DNA of 64,000 bases from the NCBI GenBank assembly GCA_965206775.1, contig CBDBKU010000002.1, positions 930,001-994,000 on the forward strand, in the 5' to 3' direction. This DNA is from VXMF01 sp965206775. Its GTDB lineage: Bacteria; Acidobacteriota; Terriglobia; Bryobacterales; UBA6623. Each line of letters begins with the position of its first letter. The first letter of the stretch is position 1. The translations under genes were made by a program, and so were the position numbers. The notes below the pieces were generated by a model. That model did no database searches, was not told the DNA's origin, and saw only the letters and a list, made by a program, of their open reading frames with translations. Shown here in pieces: positions 9,663 through 17,844 of the stretch.

Positions 9663-9683
9663 CTCGGACCCCTCCTTCCCGGC

Positions 9684-10613
9684 ATGACTGTCCCCGCCAG
9701 CGTGCGACATCGGCGGGAGGTCGCGTTCGCCAAGGTCAATCTCGGCCTGCGAGTGCTCGACGTGCGGCCGGACGGCTACCACAATGTCCGGACGGTGCTC
9801 CAGGCGATCGACCTGTGCGACGACGTCAGCGTGTCCGTGAAGGAGACGCTCTGCCCCTCCGTCAGCCTGGAATGTGACCGCAAGGACCTCGAGAACGACG
9901 GAAACCTGGCGTGGATGGCCGCCGACCGCCTGCTGCGACGCCTGCAGGCGGCTGCGTCCGTCCGCATTCGCCTTCGCAAGCGCATACCGGCCGGAGCGGG
10001 CCTAGGCGGGGGCTCCAGCGATGCCGGCGCCGTGCTGCGGGCACTCGCGGCCTTGCTTCCGCAACCGCTCCCGCCTGAGGAACTGCTGGAAATCGCATCA
10101 GGCCTGGGCAGCGACGTGCCGTACTTTCTGATCGGCGGCACCGCCATTGCGACGGGTCGCGGCACCGAGGTGTCGATCCTCCCCGAGCGGGCCGCTGCGG
10201 CGCTCGTGCTCGCGCTGCCCGGCATCGAGGTGTCCACGGCGAAGGCGTACCGGGCCCTCGCGGAGAGCCGTGAAACCGGATTGACATATCCGGACGCGCC
10301 GCATACAATGAAGGATCTCGGGTCCAGGCAATCCTTGTCGGAACCAGGCGCCTACGACAGCCTCTCCGAACCGATGCACAACGACTTCGAGAATGTAGTC
10401 TTCCAGCAGTTTCCGGCTCTCGCGGAAATCAAGGCCGGTCTGCTCGCAAGCGGCGCGCGGCAGGCGTTGATGTCTGGATCCGGTTCGTCCGTGTTCGGTA
10501 TTTTCGATACGCCCGAAGGGGCGCGGCAAGCGGCGGCCGGCCTCGCGGCCGACGGGTTGCGGGCCGAGGTATCGAGGTTCCTGACGCGTGCCGAATGCGG
10601 CATAGGCCTGTAG
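9684..10613 (+). CDS. ispE: 4-diphosphocytidyl-2-C-methyl-D-erythritol kinase
   Basis: GHMP-family kinase of the MEP isoprenoid pathway, 309 residues, phosphorylating CDP-ME at its 2-hydroxyl. The N-terminal motif FAKVNLGLRVLDVRPDGYH is diagnostic; the ATP loop PAGAGLGGGSSDAGA lies near residue 105, and the third motif MSGSGSSVFGIF is near the C-terminus. Length is typical. It starts 21 bp after apt and is followed after 43 bp by prs, an ispE-prs order seen in many bacteria. The region around residues 205-225 (PDAPHTMKDLGSRQSLSEPGA) looks like a small lineage insert. Confidence 0.95.
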   Translation: MTVPASVRHRREVAFAKVNLGLRVLDVRPDGYHNVRTVLQAIDLCDDVSVSVKETLCPSVSLECDRKDLENDGNLAWMAADRLLRRLQAAASVRIRLRKRIPAGAGLGGGSSDAGAVLRALAALLPQPLPPEELLEIASGLGSDVPYFLIGGTAIATGRGTEVSILPERAAAALVLALPGIEVSTAKAYRALAESRETGLTYPDAPHTMKDLGSRQSLSEPGAYDSLSEPMHNDFENVVFQQFPALAEIKAGLLASGARQALMSGSGSSVFGIFDTPEGARQAAAGLAADGLRAEVSRFLTRAECGIGL

Positions 10614-10656
10614 ACGGACGGCAGGTTCAAGGGATTCCGGGCGGGGGCGCAGTGCT

Positions 10657-11604
10657 GTGGCGGATCGATCGCGCTTGAGGGTATTTACTGGCTCGGCCAA
10701 CCGGAGTCTGGCGGGGGCTATCTGCGAGCACCTTCAGATTTCCCTGGGCAAGATCGCGCTCAGGCAGTTCTCTGACGGAGAGATCCATCTCCAGATCGTC
10801 GAGAACGTCCGCGGCATGGACGTATTCGTCGTCCAGCCGACCTGCACGCCCGTCGACCGGCACTTGATGGAACTGCTGCTCACGATGGACGCGATGCGGC
10901 GCGCCTCGGCCAAGAGGATCACCGCTGTCCTGCCCTACTACGGATACTCGCGCCAGGATCGCAAGGACCGCCCGCGGGTGCCCATCTCGGCGAAGCTCGT
11001 GGCCAGCCTGCTGGTTGCAGCCGGCGCGGACCGGATTCTCTCGCTCGACCTGCACGCGGCGCAGATCCAGGGCTTCTTCGACATTCCCGTCGATCATCTC
11101 TACGGTCGCCCGGTCCTGGTCGAGTATCTGGCGAACCTGCGACTGCCTCGACTCAAGATCGTGTCGCCTGACGCCGGGGGCGTGGAACGGGCTCGTGCCA
11201 TTGCCAAGCGGCTTAGCGCCCCCCTGGCGATCATCGACAAGCGCCGGGAGGACGCGAACGTATCCGAGGTCATGCATGTCATCGGCGACGTCAAGGGCCA
11301 CAACTGCGTGATCGTCGACGATCTCGTCGACACGGCCGGGACTTTGGTCCACAGCGTCGACGCACTGCTGGGCATGGGGGCGGCTTCCGTGTGCGCTGCG
11401 TGCACGCACGCCGTGCTTTCCGGCCCCGCAGTCGATAGAATCAAGAAGTCACGTCTCAGAGAGCTCGTCGTCACGGACTCGATTCCCCTGTCCGAAGAAG
11501 CGAGGGCTAGCGGCAAGATCCGCCAGCTGAGCGTGGCGCTGCTGCTCGCGAGGGGTATCGACTCGATTCACAGCGAGTCGTCGATCAGCATGCTGTTCGA
11601 CTAG
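10657..11604 (+). CDS. prs: Ribose-phosphate pyrophosphokinase
   Basis: PRPP synthase, 315 residues, converting ribose 5-phosphate and ATP to PRPP for nucleotide, His and Trp synthesis. Motifs present: FSDGEIHLQIVENVRG, the ATP-binding region YYGYSRQDRKDRPR, the histidine-containing LDLHAAQIQGFFDIPVDHL and the PRPP loop VIVDDLVDTAGT. The likely start is GTG at 10657, giving MADRSRLRVFTGSANRSLA; no closer ATG fits the conserved N-terminus. It precedes the rplY-pth pair, the usual bacterial order prs-ctc-pth. Confidence 0.95.
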   Translation: MADRSRLRVFTGSANRSLAGAICEHLQISLGKIALRQFSDGEIHLQIVENVRGMDVFVVQPTCTPVDRHLMELLLTMDAMRRASAKRITAVLPYYGYSRQDRKDRPRVPISAKLVASLLVAAGADRILSLDLHAAQIQGFFDIPVDHLYGRPVLVEYLANLRLPRLKIVSPDAGGVERARAIAKRLSAPLAIIDKRREDANVSEVMHVIGDVKGHNCVIVDDLVDTAGTLVHSVDALLGMGAASVCAACTHAVLSGPAVDRIKKSRLRELVVTDSIPLSEEARASGKIRQLSVALLLARGIDSIHSESSISMLFD

Positions 11605-11677
11605 AGAAGGATCGCGGTTCCGGGATCGGACGCGCCAGGATGGAATACCGCCCGCGTCGCGGGAAGGAGAAATCGCA

Positions 11678-12298
11678 ATGCAGCGACAGATTGAGATGGA
11701 AGTTGCCGAGCGCTCGGAGCGCGGCAAGAACGCCGCCCGGCGCCTGCGCGCAGCCGGTCAGGTGCCAGCAATCGTGTACGGCCTCGATAGGGAGCCCCAG
11801 TCGGTCGCGATCGACACCAAGGCCATCACGAATGTGCTCAAGGATCCCGCCGGGCGCAACCGCGTGTTCAGCCTCAGGTGCAACAGCTCCGAGGAGCATG
11901 CCATGGCGGTCAACTACCAGATCGATCCAGTCCAGCATGCTCTGCTGCACGTGGACATGCTCCGGATCGACCTCGAAAAGCCGGTCACGGTTTCGGTGCC
12001 AATTGCTTCGGTCGGCACGGCCTTCGGTGTCAAGAATGAAGCCGGCTTCGAGGAGATGGTCAGTCGAGAAGTTCAAGTCCGGTGCCTGCCGCTCGACATC
12101 CCCGAGCACATTGACGTCGACATCACCGAGCTTCACGTCGGCGAGTCGATCCGGGCCAAGGACATTCCAGCCAGCGACAAGTACGAGCTGGCGGACGACG
12201 AGCACAAGCTGCTCCTGCACATCATGGCTTCGAGGGCTGTCGACGCCCTCGAGGAAGAAGAGCAGGCTGAGGAACCGGAACCCGAGCAGGATGAATAG
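11678..12298 (+). CDS. rplY: 50S ribosomal protein L25 (Ctc form)
   Basis: 5S-rRNA-binding ribosomal protein bL25 of the long Ctc type, 206 residues. The N-terminal domain shows RGKNAARRLRAAGQVPAIVYGLDREPQ and the C-terminal TL5 domain shows FEEMVSREVQVRCLPLDIPEHIDVDI. It ends in an acidic tail (EEEEQAEEPEPEQDE). GAAGGAG precedes the ATG. It belongs to the prs-rplY-pth group. A strong hairpin lies just downstream, before pth. Confidence 0.93.
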   Translation: MQRQIEMEVAERSERGKNAARRLRAAGQVPAIVYGLDREPQSVAIDTKAITNVLKDPAGRNRVFSLRCNSSEEHAMAVNYQIDPVQHALLHVDMLRIDLEKPVTVSVPIASVGTAFGVKNEAGFEEMVSREVQVRCLPLDIPEHIDVDITELHVGESIRAKDIPASDKYELADDEHKLLLHIMASRAVDALEEEEQAEEPEPEQDE

Positions 12299-12313
12299 AG
12301 GCGTGACAGCGCG

Positions 12314-12334
12314 CCGGCCCGCTCCACGGGCCGG
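12314..12334 (+). terminator. GC hairpin between rplY and pth
   Basis: A perfect 8-bp stem, CCGGCCCG (12314-12321) with CGGGCCGG (12327-12334), around a 5-nt loop. No T-run follows. It could limit read-through or protect the rplY message rather than terminate strictly. Confidence 0.35.
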
Positions 12335-12348
12335 GGGAGCGGAGAAGC

Positions 12349-12963
12349 ATGTTTTGGAGGCGAGGCGGCCGCGAGCGGGCAGATTGGCTGGTTGTCGGCC
12401 TCGGGAATCCCGGGGAGGAATACCGTCTGACGCCCCACAACCTCGGCTTCCTGACTGTCGAGAGCCTCGCGCGCGATGCGGGCATCCGCGTTTCGCGACC
12501 GGAGGAGGAATCGCTTGTAGGGCGCGGTCAGGCTTGCGGTCGAGAAGCCCTGCTTGCCAAGCCGCTGTCGTACATGAACCGCAGCGGCGGCCCGGTCAAG
12601 CGCCTGCTACGCCGGTACGGGTTGCAGCCGGAGAGCCTGCTGGTGGTCTACGACGAGCTGGATCTGCCGTGGGGCGCGTTGCGGCTCAAGCAAAAGGGAT
12701 CGGCGGCGGGTCATAATGGTATGCAGTCCATCATCGACTCGCTGGGGACTTCCGACTTTGCCCGGCTGCGAATCGGCATTCACCCGGGCCATCCGGTTTC
12801 GGACGGGGCCAAGTATGTATTGCGTCCCTTCGGCCGGGCAGAGATCGACAAAGTCGAGGGACTCGTGGGCCGCGCGGCGGACGTTGTTCGCGACGTGCTT
12901 GCCGAAGGGGCGGAAAAGGCCATGGCGCGTTGCAACCGCCGCGCACCCGAGCCACGGGAATAA
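12349..12963 (+). CDS. pth: Peptidyl-tRNA hydrolase
   Basis: Cytoplasmic enzyme of 204 residues that frees tRNA from dropped-off peptidyl-tRNA. It carries the family residues: LVVGLGNPGEEY, the catalytic His in TPHNLGF, SYMNRSGG, the KGSAAGHNGMQSI block and the DFARLRIGIHPGHP region. Length is normal. It is placed between rplY and rpsF, so it is co-transcribed with ribosomal protein genes. The ATG at 12349 is preceded by a purine-rich stretch (GGGGGAGCGGAGAAGC). Confidence 0.95.
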   Translation: MFWRRGGRERADWLVVGLGNPGEEYRLTPHNLGFLTVESLARDAGIRVSRPEEESLVGRGQACGREALLAKPLSYMNRSGGPVKRLLRRYGLQPESLLVVYDELDLPWGALRLKQKGSAAGHNGMQSIIDSLGTSDFARLRIGIHPGHPVSDGAKYVLRPFGRAEIDKVEGLVGRAADVVRDVLAEGAEKAMARCNRRAPEPRE

Positions 12964-12969
12964 AGCATC

Positions 12970-13431
12970 ATGAGAATCTACGAACTGGGCTTCATCCTGA
13001 AGCCCGACCTGCCCGAGCAGGACGCTCAGGCCTCGGTCGATGCCGTCAAGCAGGCGCTGACCGATGGCGGAGCCATCATCGACAAGGTCGACGACTGGGG
13101 CAAGCGCAAGCTGGCCTACCGCGTGGGTGGATTCTGGAACGGCCACTACGTCTTCATCCAGTATTCCGCCGAGGACAGCTCCTCGCTCAATCGAGAGGTC
13201 GAGCGCAGGCTGCGGGTCGCGGACACAATCGTCAAGTACATGACGATTCGCATCGACGAGGATCTGAAGCGGCTGAAGAAGGCGAAGGACCGGCGCGCGA
13301 AGCGGGCGCCCAGGCTGGCGGCTAAGGACGCGGGTCGGGGGGGCGAGGCCGCGCCTGCCAGGCCGCAGGCGCCCGGTGCGCCCCAGCCCGAGAAGCCCGC
13401 GGCCCCGGAGAGCGTGCCGTCCGCCGCGTAG
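12970..13431 (+). CDS. rpsF: 30S ribosomal protein S6
   Basis: Ribosomal protein bS6, 153 residues. The domain fills residues 1-95 (MRIYELGFILKPDLPEQ, then DDWGKRKLAYRV and GHYVFIQYS). The remaining 50 or so residues form a basic then Pro/Ala/Glu-rich extension longer than in most bacteria. It starts 6 bp after pth and is followed by rpsR and rplI, the classic S6-S18-L9 group, here without ssb. Confidence 0.94.
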   Translation: MRIYELGFILKPDLPEQDAQASVDAVKQALTDGGAIIDKVDDWGKRKLAYRVGGFWNGHYVFIQYSAEDSSSLNREVERRLRVADTIVKYMTIRIDEDLKRLKKAKDRRAKRAPRLAAKDAGRGGEAAPARPQAPGAPQPEKPAAPESVPSAA

Positions 13432-13458
13432 GCGCGGGCGAACGAGAGGATTCCACGA

Positions 13459-13860
13459 ATGGCTGAGAGCGAAACGAAACCACCCGCCGCCGCACCAGCG
13501 GCACCCGTTGCACCCGCGCGGAGCGCGTCGCCCGGAGATCGGGGAGGTCCGCCGCGAAGAGACCGGGACCGGGGCGGCTCCGACGGACGCGGTCGCCCGG
13601 GAGGCAAGCGATTCTTCCGCCGGCGCAAGGTCGATTACTTCAGCGTCAACCGCATCGACCATATCGACTACAAGGACGTGGACACGCTGAAGCAATTTGT
13701 CGGCGATCGCGGCAAGATCAACCCGCGCCGCCACACAGGGCTGAGCGCGAAGCACCAGCGCGACCTGCGTCGCGCGATCAAGCGTGCCCGCAACTTGGCT
13801 CTGCTTCCCTTCGCGGGCGTGGTCGAGAAGGCGAAGTCCGGAGGACGGTCCGATGCTTGA
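13459..13860 (+). CDS. rpsR: 30S ribosomal protein S18
   Basis: Ribosomal protein bS18, 133 residues. The conserved domain starts around residue 55 (RRKVDYFSVNRIDHIDYKDVDTLKQF) and includes GKINPRRHTGLSAKHQRDLRRAIKRARNLALLPF. The first 50 residues are an Ala/Pro then Arg/Asp/Gly-rich extension, unusual in length. Its last bases overlap the rplI start by 8 nt (ATGCTTGA), so translation is probably coupled. Confidence 0.94.
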   Translation: MAESETKPPAAAPAAPVAPARSASPGDRGGPPRRDRDRGGSDGRGRPGGKRFFRRRKVDYFSVNRIDHIDYKDVDTLKQFVGDRGKINPRRHTGLSAKHQRDLRRAIKRARNLALLPFAGVVEKAKSGGRSDA

Positions 13861-14554
13861 GGTCATCCTGAAGAAGGACATCTACCGGCTGGGCGATCGG
13901 GGCGAGGTCGTGCGCGTGGCGTCCGGGTACGCGCGGAACTACCTCTATCCCCAGCGTCTGGCCATTCCAGCTGACAAGGGCAGCCTGAAGCAGTTGCAGG
14001 CCATGAGGGCCGCCGCCGACCGTGAAGCGGTGCGCGTCAGGGGCGATGCGGAGAAGCAGCTTAGCGCCCTCGAAGGCGTCGTGGTGCGAGTGGTCGCCCG
14101 TGCGAGCCTGAACAACCAGCTCTACGGTTCGGTCAATGCCCGGGATATTGCAGCAAAGCTGGCCGAGACTGGCATCGAAGTGGACCGCCACAGAATCCAC
14201 ATGACGACCCCGATTCGCAGCTTGGGCGACTACGACATCCCCGTGCATATCTATAAGGAACTGGCGTCGACGATCAAGGTGGAAGTTCGGGCGGAAGGCC
14301 GCGAAGACGAGCCCCTGACCCGCTCCCTGGAATCGGCAGCGCAACTGGAATTCGCGCCCGCTCCGGTCCGGACCGAGGAGTCCGAGGACCAGGCGGAGGC
14401 CACTGCGGAGGCAAGCGAGCTGACGGAGGCAGCTGCCGAATCCGACTCGCCGGCTGAGGCGGCTGCGGAGACCGCAGAGACCGCAGAGGGCGCAGAGCCG
14501 GCGGAAGCCGGCGCCGAAGTTCCGGCCCCCGAGGGCGAGGCCGGTGCAGAATAG
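13853..14554 (+). CDS. rplI: 50S ribosomal protein L9 with long acidic tail
   Basis: Ribosomal protein bL9, 233 residues. The N-terminal RNA-binding domain (MLEVILKKDIYRLGDRGEVV, then GYARNYLYPQRLAIPA) begins exactly at the ATG overlapping the rpsR stop, which decides the start. The C-terminal globular domain ends near residue 148. It is followed by an extension of about 85 residues composed almost wholly of Glu, Ala, Thr and Ser, whereas typical L9 proteins end near residue 150. The final codons overlap the start of the next gene. The tail is seen directly; its role is unknown. Confidence 0.94.
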   Translation: MLEVILKKDIYRLGDRGEVVRVASGYARNYLYPQRLAIPADKGSLKQLQAMRAAADREAVRVRGDAEKQLSALEGVVVRVVARASLNNQLYGSVNARDIAAKLAETGIEVDRHRIHMTTPIRSLGDYDIPVHIYKELASTIKVEVRAEGREDEPLTRSLESAAQLEFAPAPVRTEESEDQAEATAEASELTEAAAESDSPAEAAAETAETAEGAEPAEAGAEVPAPEGEAGAE

Positions 14555-15305
14555 CTTTTTCGACCTGACCGGCCACACGGCGGTGGTGACGGGCGCTGCC
14601 CGCGGCATCGGAGCCGGAATCGCGACGCGCTTGGCGAGGGTGGGCGCGACAGTGGCCGTCGCCGACCTGAATGCCTCTGACGCCGCCTCCACGGCGGCCG
14701 GGATTTGCTCGGAGGGCTTGCGCGCCTTTCCAGTCGAAATCGACGTGTCGGACGCGGATTCGGTAGCGAGAGCGATGGGTTCGGTGCTCGACCGGCAGGG
14801 ACGCATTCAGGTGCTGGTGTGCAATGCCGGTATCGCCGGCACGGCGCTGCCTGCCTGGGAGCAATCCGATCGCGACTGGCAGTCCGTCATCGACGTGAAC
14901 CTCAGCGGCGTCTTCTACTGCTGCCGGGCCGCGCTCCCGACGATGGTCGAGCACAACTACGGGCGAGTCGTCAATATCGCCTCGCTCGCCGGCAAGGAAG
15001 GCAATCCGAACATGGTCGCCTATTCCGCCTCGAAGGCCGGCGTGATCGCGATGAGCAAGTCCATGGGCAAGGAGACGGCGCAGTACGACATCTGCGTCAA
15101 CGCGATCAGCCCCACTGTGATCCGAACGCCGATCCTCGATCAGCTGACCGAGGACCAAGTGAACTACATGACCTCTCGGATTCCCCGGGGCCGCACAGGG
15201 ACCGTGGAGGAGGTCGCGGCCGTCGCCCACTTCCTGGCCAGCCCGGACTGCTCGTTCGTGACCGGCCAGTGCTACGATGTGAGCGGCGGGCGAGCCACTT
15301 ACTAG
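14544..15305 (+). CDS. SDR-family oxidoreductase (FabG-like)
   Basis: Short-chain NAD(P)-dependent dehydrogenase, 253 residues. The nucleotide motif TGAARGIGAGIA lies at about residues 16-27, NAG at about 90-95, and the active site has Ser (NIASLAGKEG) and YSASKAGV (Tyr and Lys). Length matches classical SDRs. GTG at 14544 is the start by homology and overlaps the rplI stop by 11 nt. Because of Gly-rich specificity loops, the substrate cannot be named; FabG-like 3-oxoacyl reductases and sugar dehydrogenases share this layout. Confidence 0.9.
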   Translation: MQNSFFDLTGHTAVVTGAARGIGAGIATRLARVGATVAVADLNASDAASTAAGICSEGLRAFPVEIDVSDADSVARAMGSVLDRQGRIQVLVCNAGIAGTALPAWEQSDRDWQSVIDVNLSGVFYCCRAALPTMVEHNYGRVVNIASLAGKEGNPNMVAYSASKAGVIAMSKSMGKETAQYDICVNAISPTVIRTPILDQLTEDQVNYMTSRIPRGRTGTVEEVAAVAHFLASPDCSFVTGQCYDVSGGRATY

Positions 15306-15337
15306 ACGAAGTCCGAAGCCCCATCCCGGAGGTATCC

Positions 15338-16306
15338 TTGCGTCTGTTCTTGAAGGCCCTTGGAGTGACGCTCATCGTTGCTGTCGCGCCCGTAACCGCT
15401 GCCGTGACCATTGAGAGAATCGAATACGCCGGATGGCCCAACTGCTACCGGGTCTCGAACGGCGAGGTCGAACTTGTCGTGACCTCGGACGTGGGCCCGC
15501 GCATCATCCGCTATGGATACCCGGGCGGGCAGAACCTCTTCGTTGAACTCGAGGAGGATCTCGGCCAGACAGGGGGCGAGAGCTGGCGTCTCTACGGCGG
15601 CAGCCGCCTCTGGGTGGCGCCGGAAGATGCCGTTTACAGCTACGGAGCCGACAACGACCCCGTCGAAATCCAGGTGTCGGGCAACAAGCTGACTGCGCAA
15701 GCGCCGGTGGAGAACACCGGGGTTCAGAAGCGGATCGAGGTGGAACTCGCGGAGCAGGGCACCGAGGCCAGGGTGCGCTACGTGCTCGAGAACCGCACGA
15801 TCTGGCCGCTGCGGATCGCCACCTGGGTGCTCACGATGATGAATCGCGGGGGAGTCGGGATTACGACCCTGCCGCCGCGGGGCACGCACCCGGAGGTGCT
15901 GGCGCCTACCAATCCCCTGATCGTGTTCGCCTTTACGAACATGAGCGACCCGCGGTGGAGCTGGCTGGAAAAGTACATCGCCCTGCGACAGGATCCGAGC
16001 AATTCCGACCCTGAGAAGATCGGCCTGTTCAATCCCGCGACGAGGGGGGCGTACTTGCTGAATGGCGAGCTGTTCGTGAAGAAGTTCGAGGCGTCGCCCG
16101 ACGAGGAATACCCGGACATGGGCTCGTCATTCGAGGCGTTCACGAACGAGCGGTTCCTGGAACTCGAGACTCTCGGCCCAATGCGGGTACTCCGGCCCGG
16201 CGAATCGATCGATCACCTAGAAGTCTGGTCGCTACATCGCCCGGTTTCCGTGGACAGCTGGGACGATGCCGGGCTCGACCGCGCGCTAGGGCCCTACCTG
16301 GAGTAG
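15338..16306 (+). CDS. DUF4380-type exported protein
   Basis: A 322-residue protein with a signal peptide (LRLFLKALGVTLIVAVAPVTAA) and a beta-sandwich-like body beginning ERIEYAGWPNCYRVSNGEVEL, resembling the DUF4380 family of uncharacterised proteins related in fold to aldose epimerase-like carbohydrate binders. The start is TTG at 15338: GGAGG ends 5 nt upstream and the signal peptide begins there. The stop TAG overlaps the GTG start of the next gene by one base. Trp, Gly and Glu-rich motifs (SRLWVAPED, LEVWSLHRP) suggest sugar binding, which is inference. Confidence 0.75.
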   Translation: MRLFLKALGVTLIVAVAPVTAAVTIERIEYAGWPNCYRVSNGEVELVVTSDVGPRIIRYGYPGGQNLFVELEEDLGQTGGESWRLYGGSRLWVAPEDAVYSYGADNDPVEIQVSGNKLTAQAPVENTGVQKRIEVELAEQGTEARVRYVLENRTIWPLRIATWVLTMMNRGGVGITTLPPRGTHPEVLAPTNPLIVFAFTNMSDPRWSWLEKYIALRQDPSNSDPEKIGLFNPATRGAYLLNGELFVKKFEASPDEEYPDMGSSFEAFTNERFLELETLGPMRVLRPGESIDHLEVWSLHRPVSVDSWDDAGLDRALGPYLE

Positions 16307-16926
16307 TGGTACGCACGGTCGCGGGCCGGCTGCCCGCAACGGGGCGCGTCGGCCTGCTGCCTGCGGCGTTCAATCCGCCCACCACCGCGCATCTCGCGCT
16401 CGCGGAAGCCGCCCAGCGGCGTTTCGCTCTCGGCCAGGTTGTCTACGTGCTGTCCGAGGCCATGCCGCACAAGCGAATCGAACGGCCCGGACCCGCGGAG
16501 AGATTGCAGTGGCTGTCCGCAATCGCTGAGGATCGGCCCGACCGAGCCGTGTCGGCGTGCAGCGACGGACTCGTGATCGACATCGTCCAGGCATTTCGCG
16601 CGGAACTGGGAGCCGGCTGCGAGATTTTCGTCATCGCCGGGCGGGATGCCGCCGAACGGTATGCGACCTGGGACTACGGGGACGGGATGCCATTCGCGGA
16701 GCAACTCCGGCTCTACCGCCTGCTGGTGGCGTCGCGACGCGGACCTTATGCCGTGGCTCCCGAGCATTCCGGTCGCATCTCGCCGTTCGGGATCGACGCC
16801 CGGTACGAGGAAGCGTCTTCGAGCGCCGTTCGCGAGGCCATCCGCGACGGACAGAGATGGGGTCATATCGTGCCGCCCGCGATCCGCGCCGCAGTTGGTG
16901 CCGCGTATGGCGAGGTCCGACCATGA
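16306..16926 (+). CDS. NadD-like nucleotidyltransferase
   Basis: A 206-residue cytidylyltransferase-fold protein, most like nicotinate mononucleotide adenylyltransferase (NAD synthesis). The nucleotide motif appears as AAFNPPTTAHLALA, where the usual HxGH is TTAH, and the second motif is SSSAVREAIRDG (the SSTxIR block). The altered HxGH means substrate use may differ, so I leave the gene symbol empty. The GTG start overlaps the previous stop by one base and the last bases overlap the next ATG, giving a tightly coupled three-gene run. Confidence 0.75.
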   Translation: MVRTVAGRLPATGRVGLLPAAFNPPTTAHLALAEAAQRRFALGQVVYVLSEAMPHKRIERPGPAERLQWLSAIAEDRPDRAVSACSDGLVIDIVQAFRAELGAGCEIFVIAGRDAAERYATWDYGDGMPFAEQLRLYRLLVASRRGPYAVAPEHSGRISPFGIDARYEEASSSAVREAIRDGQRWGHIVPPAIRAAVGAAYGEVRP

Positions 16927-17717
16927 GCACTTCGCTCGTCGTGTACCAGCCTGGCGCGGACGGAGCCCTATTCCACCGAAGGGGGCTGCTCGCCGAGATG
17001 GAGCGCGGCTTGCGCGCCTTGGAGCGCGAGTATGCTCGGGACGTGGAGAGGATCCGCCAGTTCGAGAGGCGCTACCGCCCGGCAGTCGGAGATCGATACG
17101 ACGAGCTCGAGCGCCTCAGGGAACGAACGAACCGCGCGTGGGAAGCACTCGGCCGGGCCCGAACTCGCGCAGGGGCCGACGCGGAGAGCGGCAAGGGGCT
17201 GCAGGAAGGCCTCGGCGAGTCCGCCCCCAGGCCCGGCGGGGAGGCGAGAAGGCTGTTCCTCGCGCTCGCCCGTCAGATCCACCCCGACCTCGCCAAGGAC
17301 GAGAACGAGCGTCGCAGGAGGCACGAGGTCATGGCGGAGGCGACCCTGGCCTACCGCGACAACGACGAGCGCCGGCTGCAGTGGCTTCTGGAGCACTGGC
17401 GGGCGGAGAGCGAGCCGATTCTCGGGTTCGGATACGGATCCCAGTGGTCGCGAACGAACCGGCAGATCGCGTGGGTGCGCTACCGGGGCCGAGAGCTGCA
17501 GTACTCGATCGGCCAGCTTCACTCCTCTCCAGTGGCAAGGATCATGCAGGAGCACGAGATCGCCCGCTCCTCCGGCCGGAACCTGATTCTGGAAATGCGC
17601 CGGCAGATCCATCAGGAACTGGAGGAAGCCTACCGGGAGCTTGACCGGTTGCGAGCCGCGATCGCGGACCTACCGCCAGAATTTCGAGGCGCGGTCGAGG
17701 CCGAAGCCGGGCTCTGA
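16923..17717 (+). CDS. J-domain protein with coiled coils
   Basis: A 264-residue protein. Residues 15-100 are a predicted coiled coil rich in Glu and Arg. A J-domain-like segment follows (RRLFLALARQIHPDLAKDENERRRRHEVM), including the HPD tripeptide needed to stimulate DnaK. After a linker containing FGYGSQWSRTNRQIAW there is another coiled coil ending the protein. Cytoplasmic. It is probably a Hsp70 co-chaperone, though the J-domain is internal and only the core helices are visible. Its ATG overlaps the stop of the NadD-like gene (ATGA). Confidence 0.75.
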   Translation: MSTSLVVYQPGADGALFHRRGLLAEMERGLRALEREYARDVERIRQFERRYRPAVGDRYDELERLRERTNRAWEALGRARTRAGADAESGKGLQEGLGESAPRPGGEARRLFLALARQIHPDLAKDENERRRRHEVMAEATLAYRDNDERRLQWLLEHWRAESEPILGFGYGSQWSRTNRQIAWVRYRGRELQYSIGQLHSSPVARIMQEHEIARSSGRNLILEMRRQIHQELEEAYRELDRLRAAIADLPPEFRGAVEAEAGL

Positions 17718-17844
17718 CGATGGCGCGACCGGAGACTGCGCCTGCCGCGACCCGGGCGAGCCGGAACGGGGACCGTTCGATCCGAATCGCGGGCGCCGGT
17801 TGCAACTCCGCATGCCCCTTCCTACCATTGAGAGAGCATCGTTG

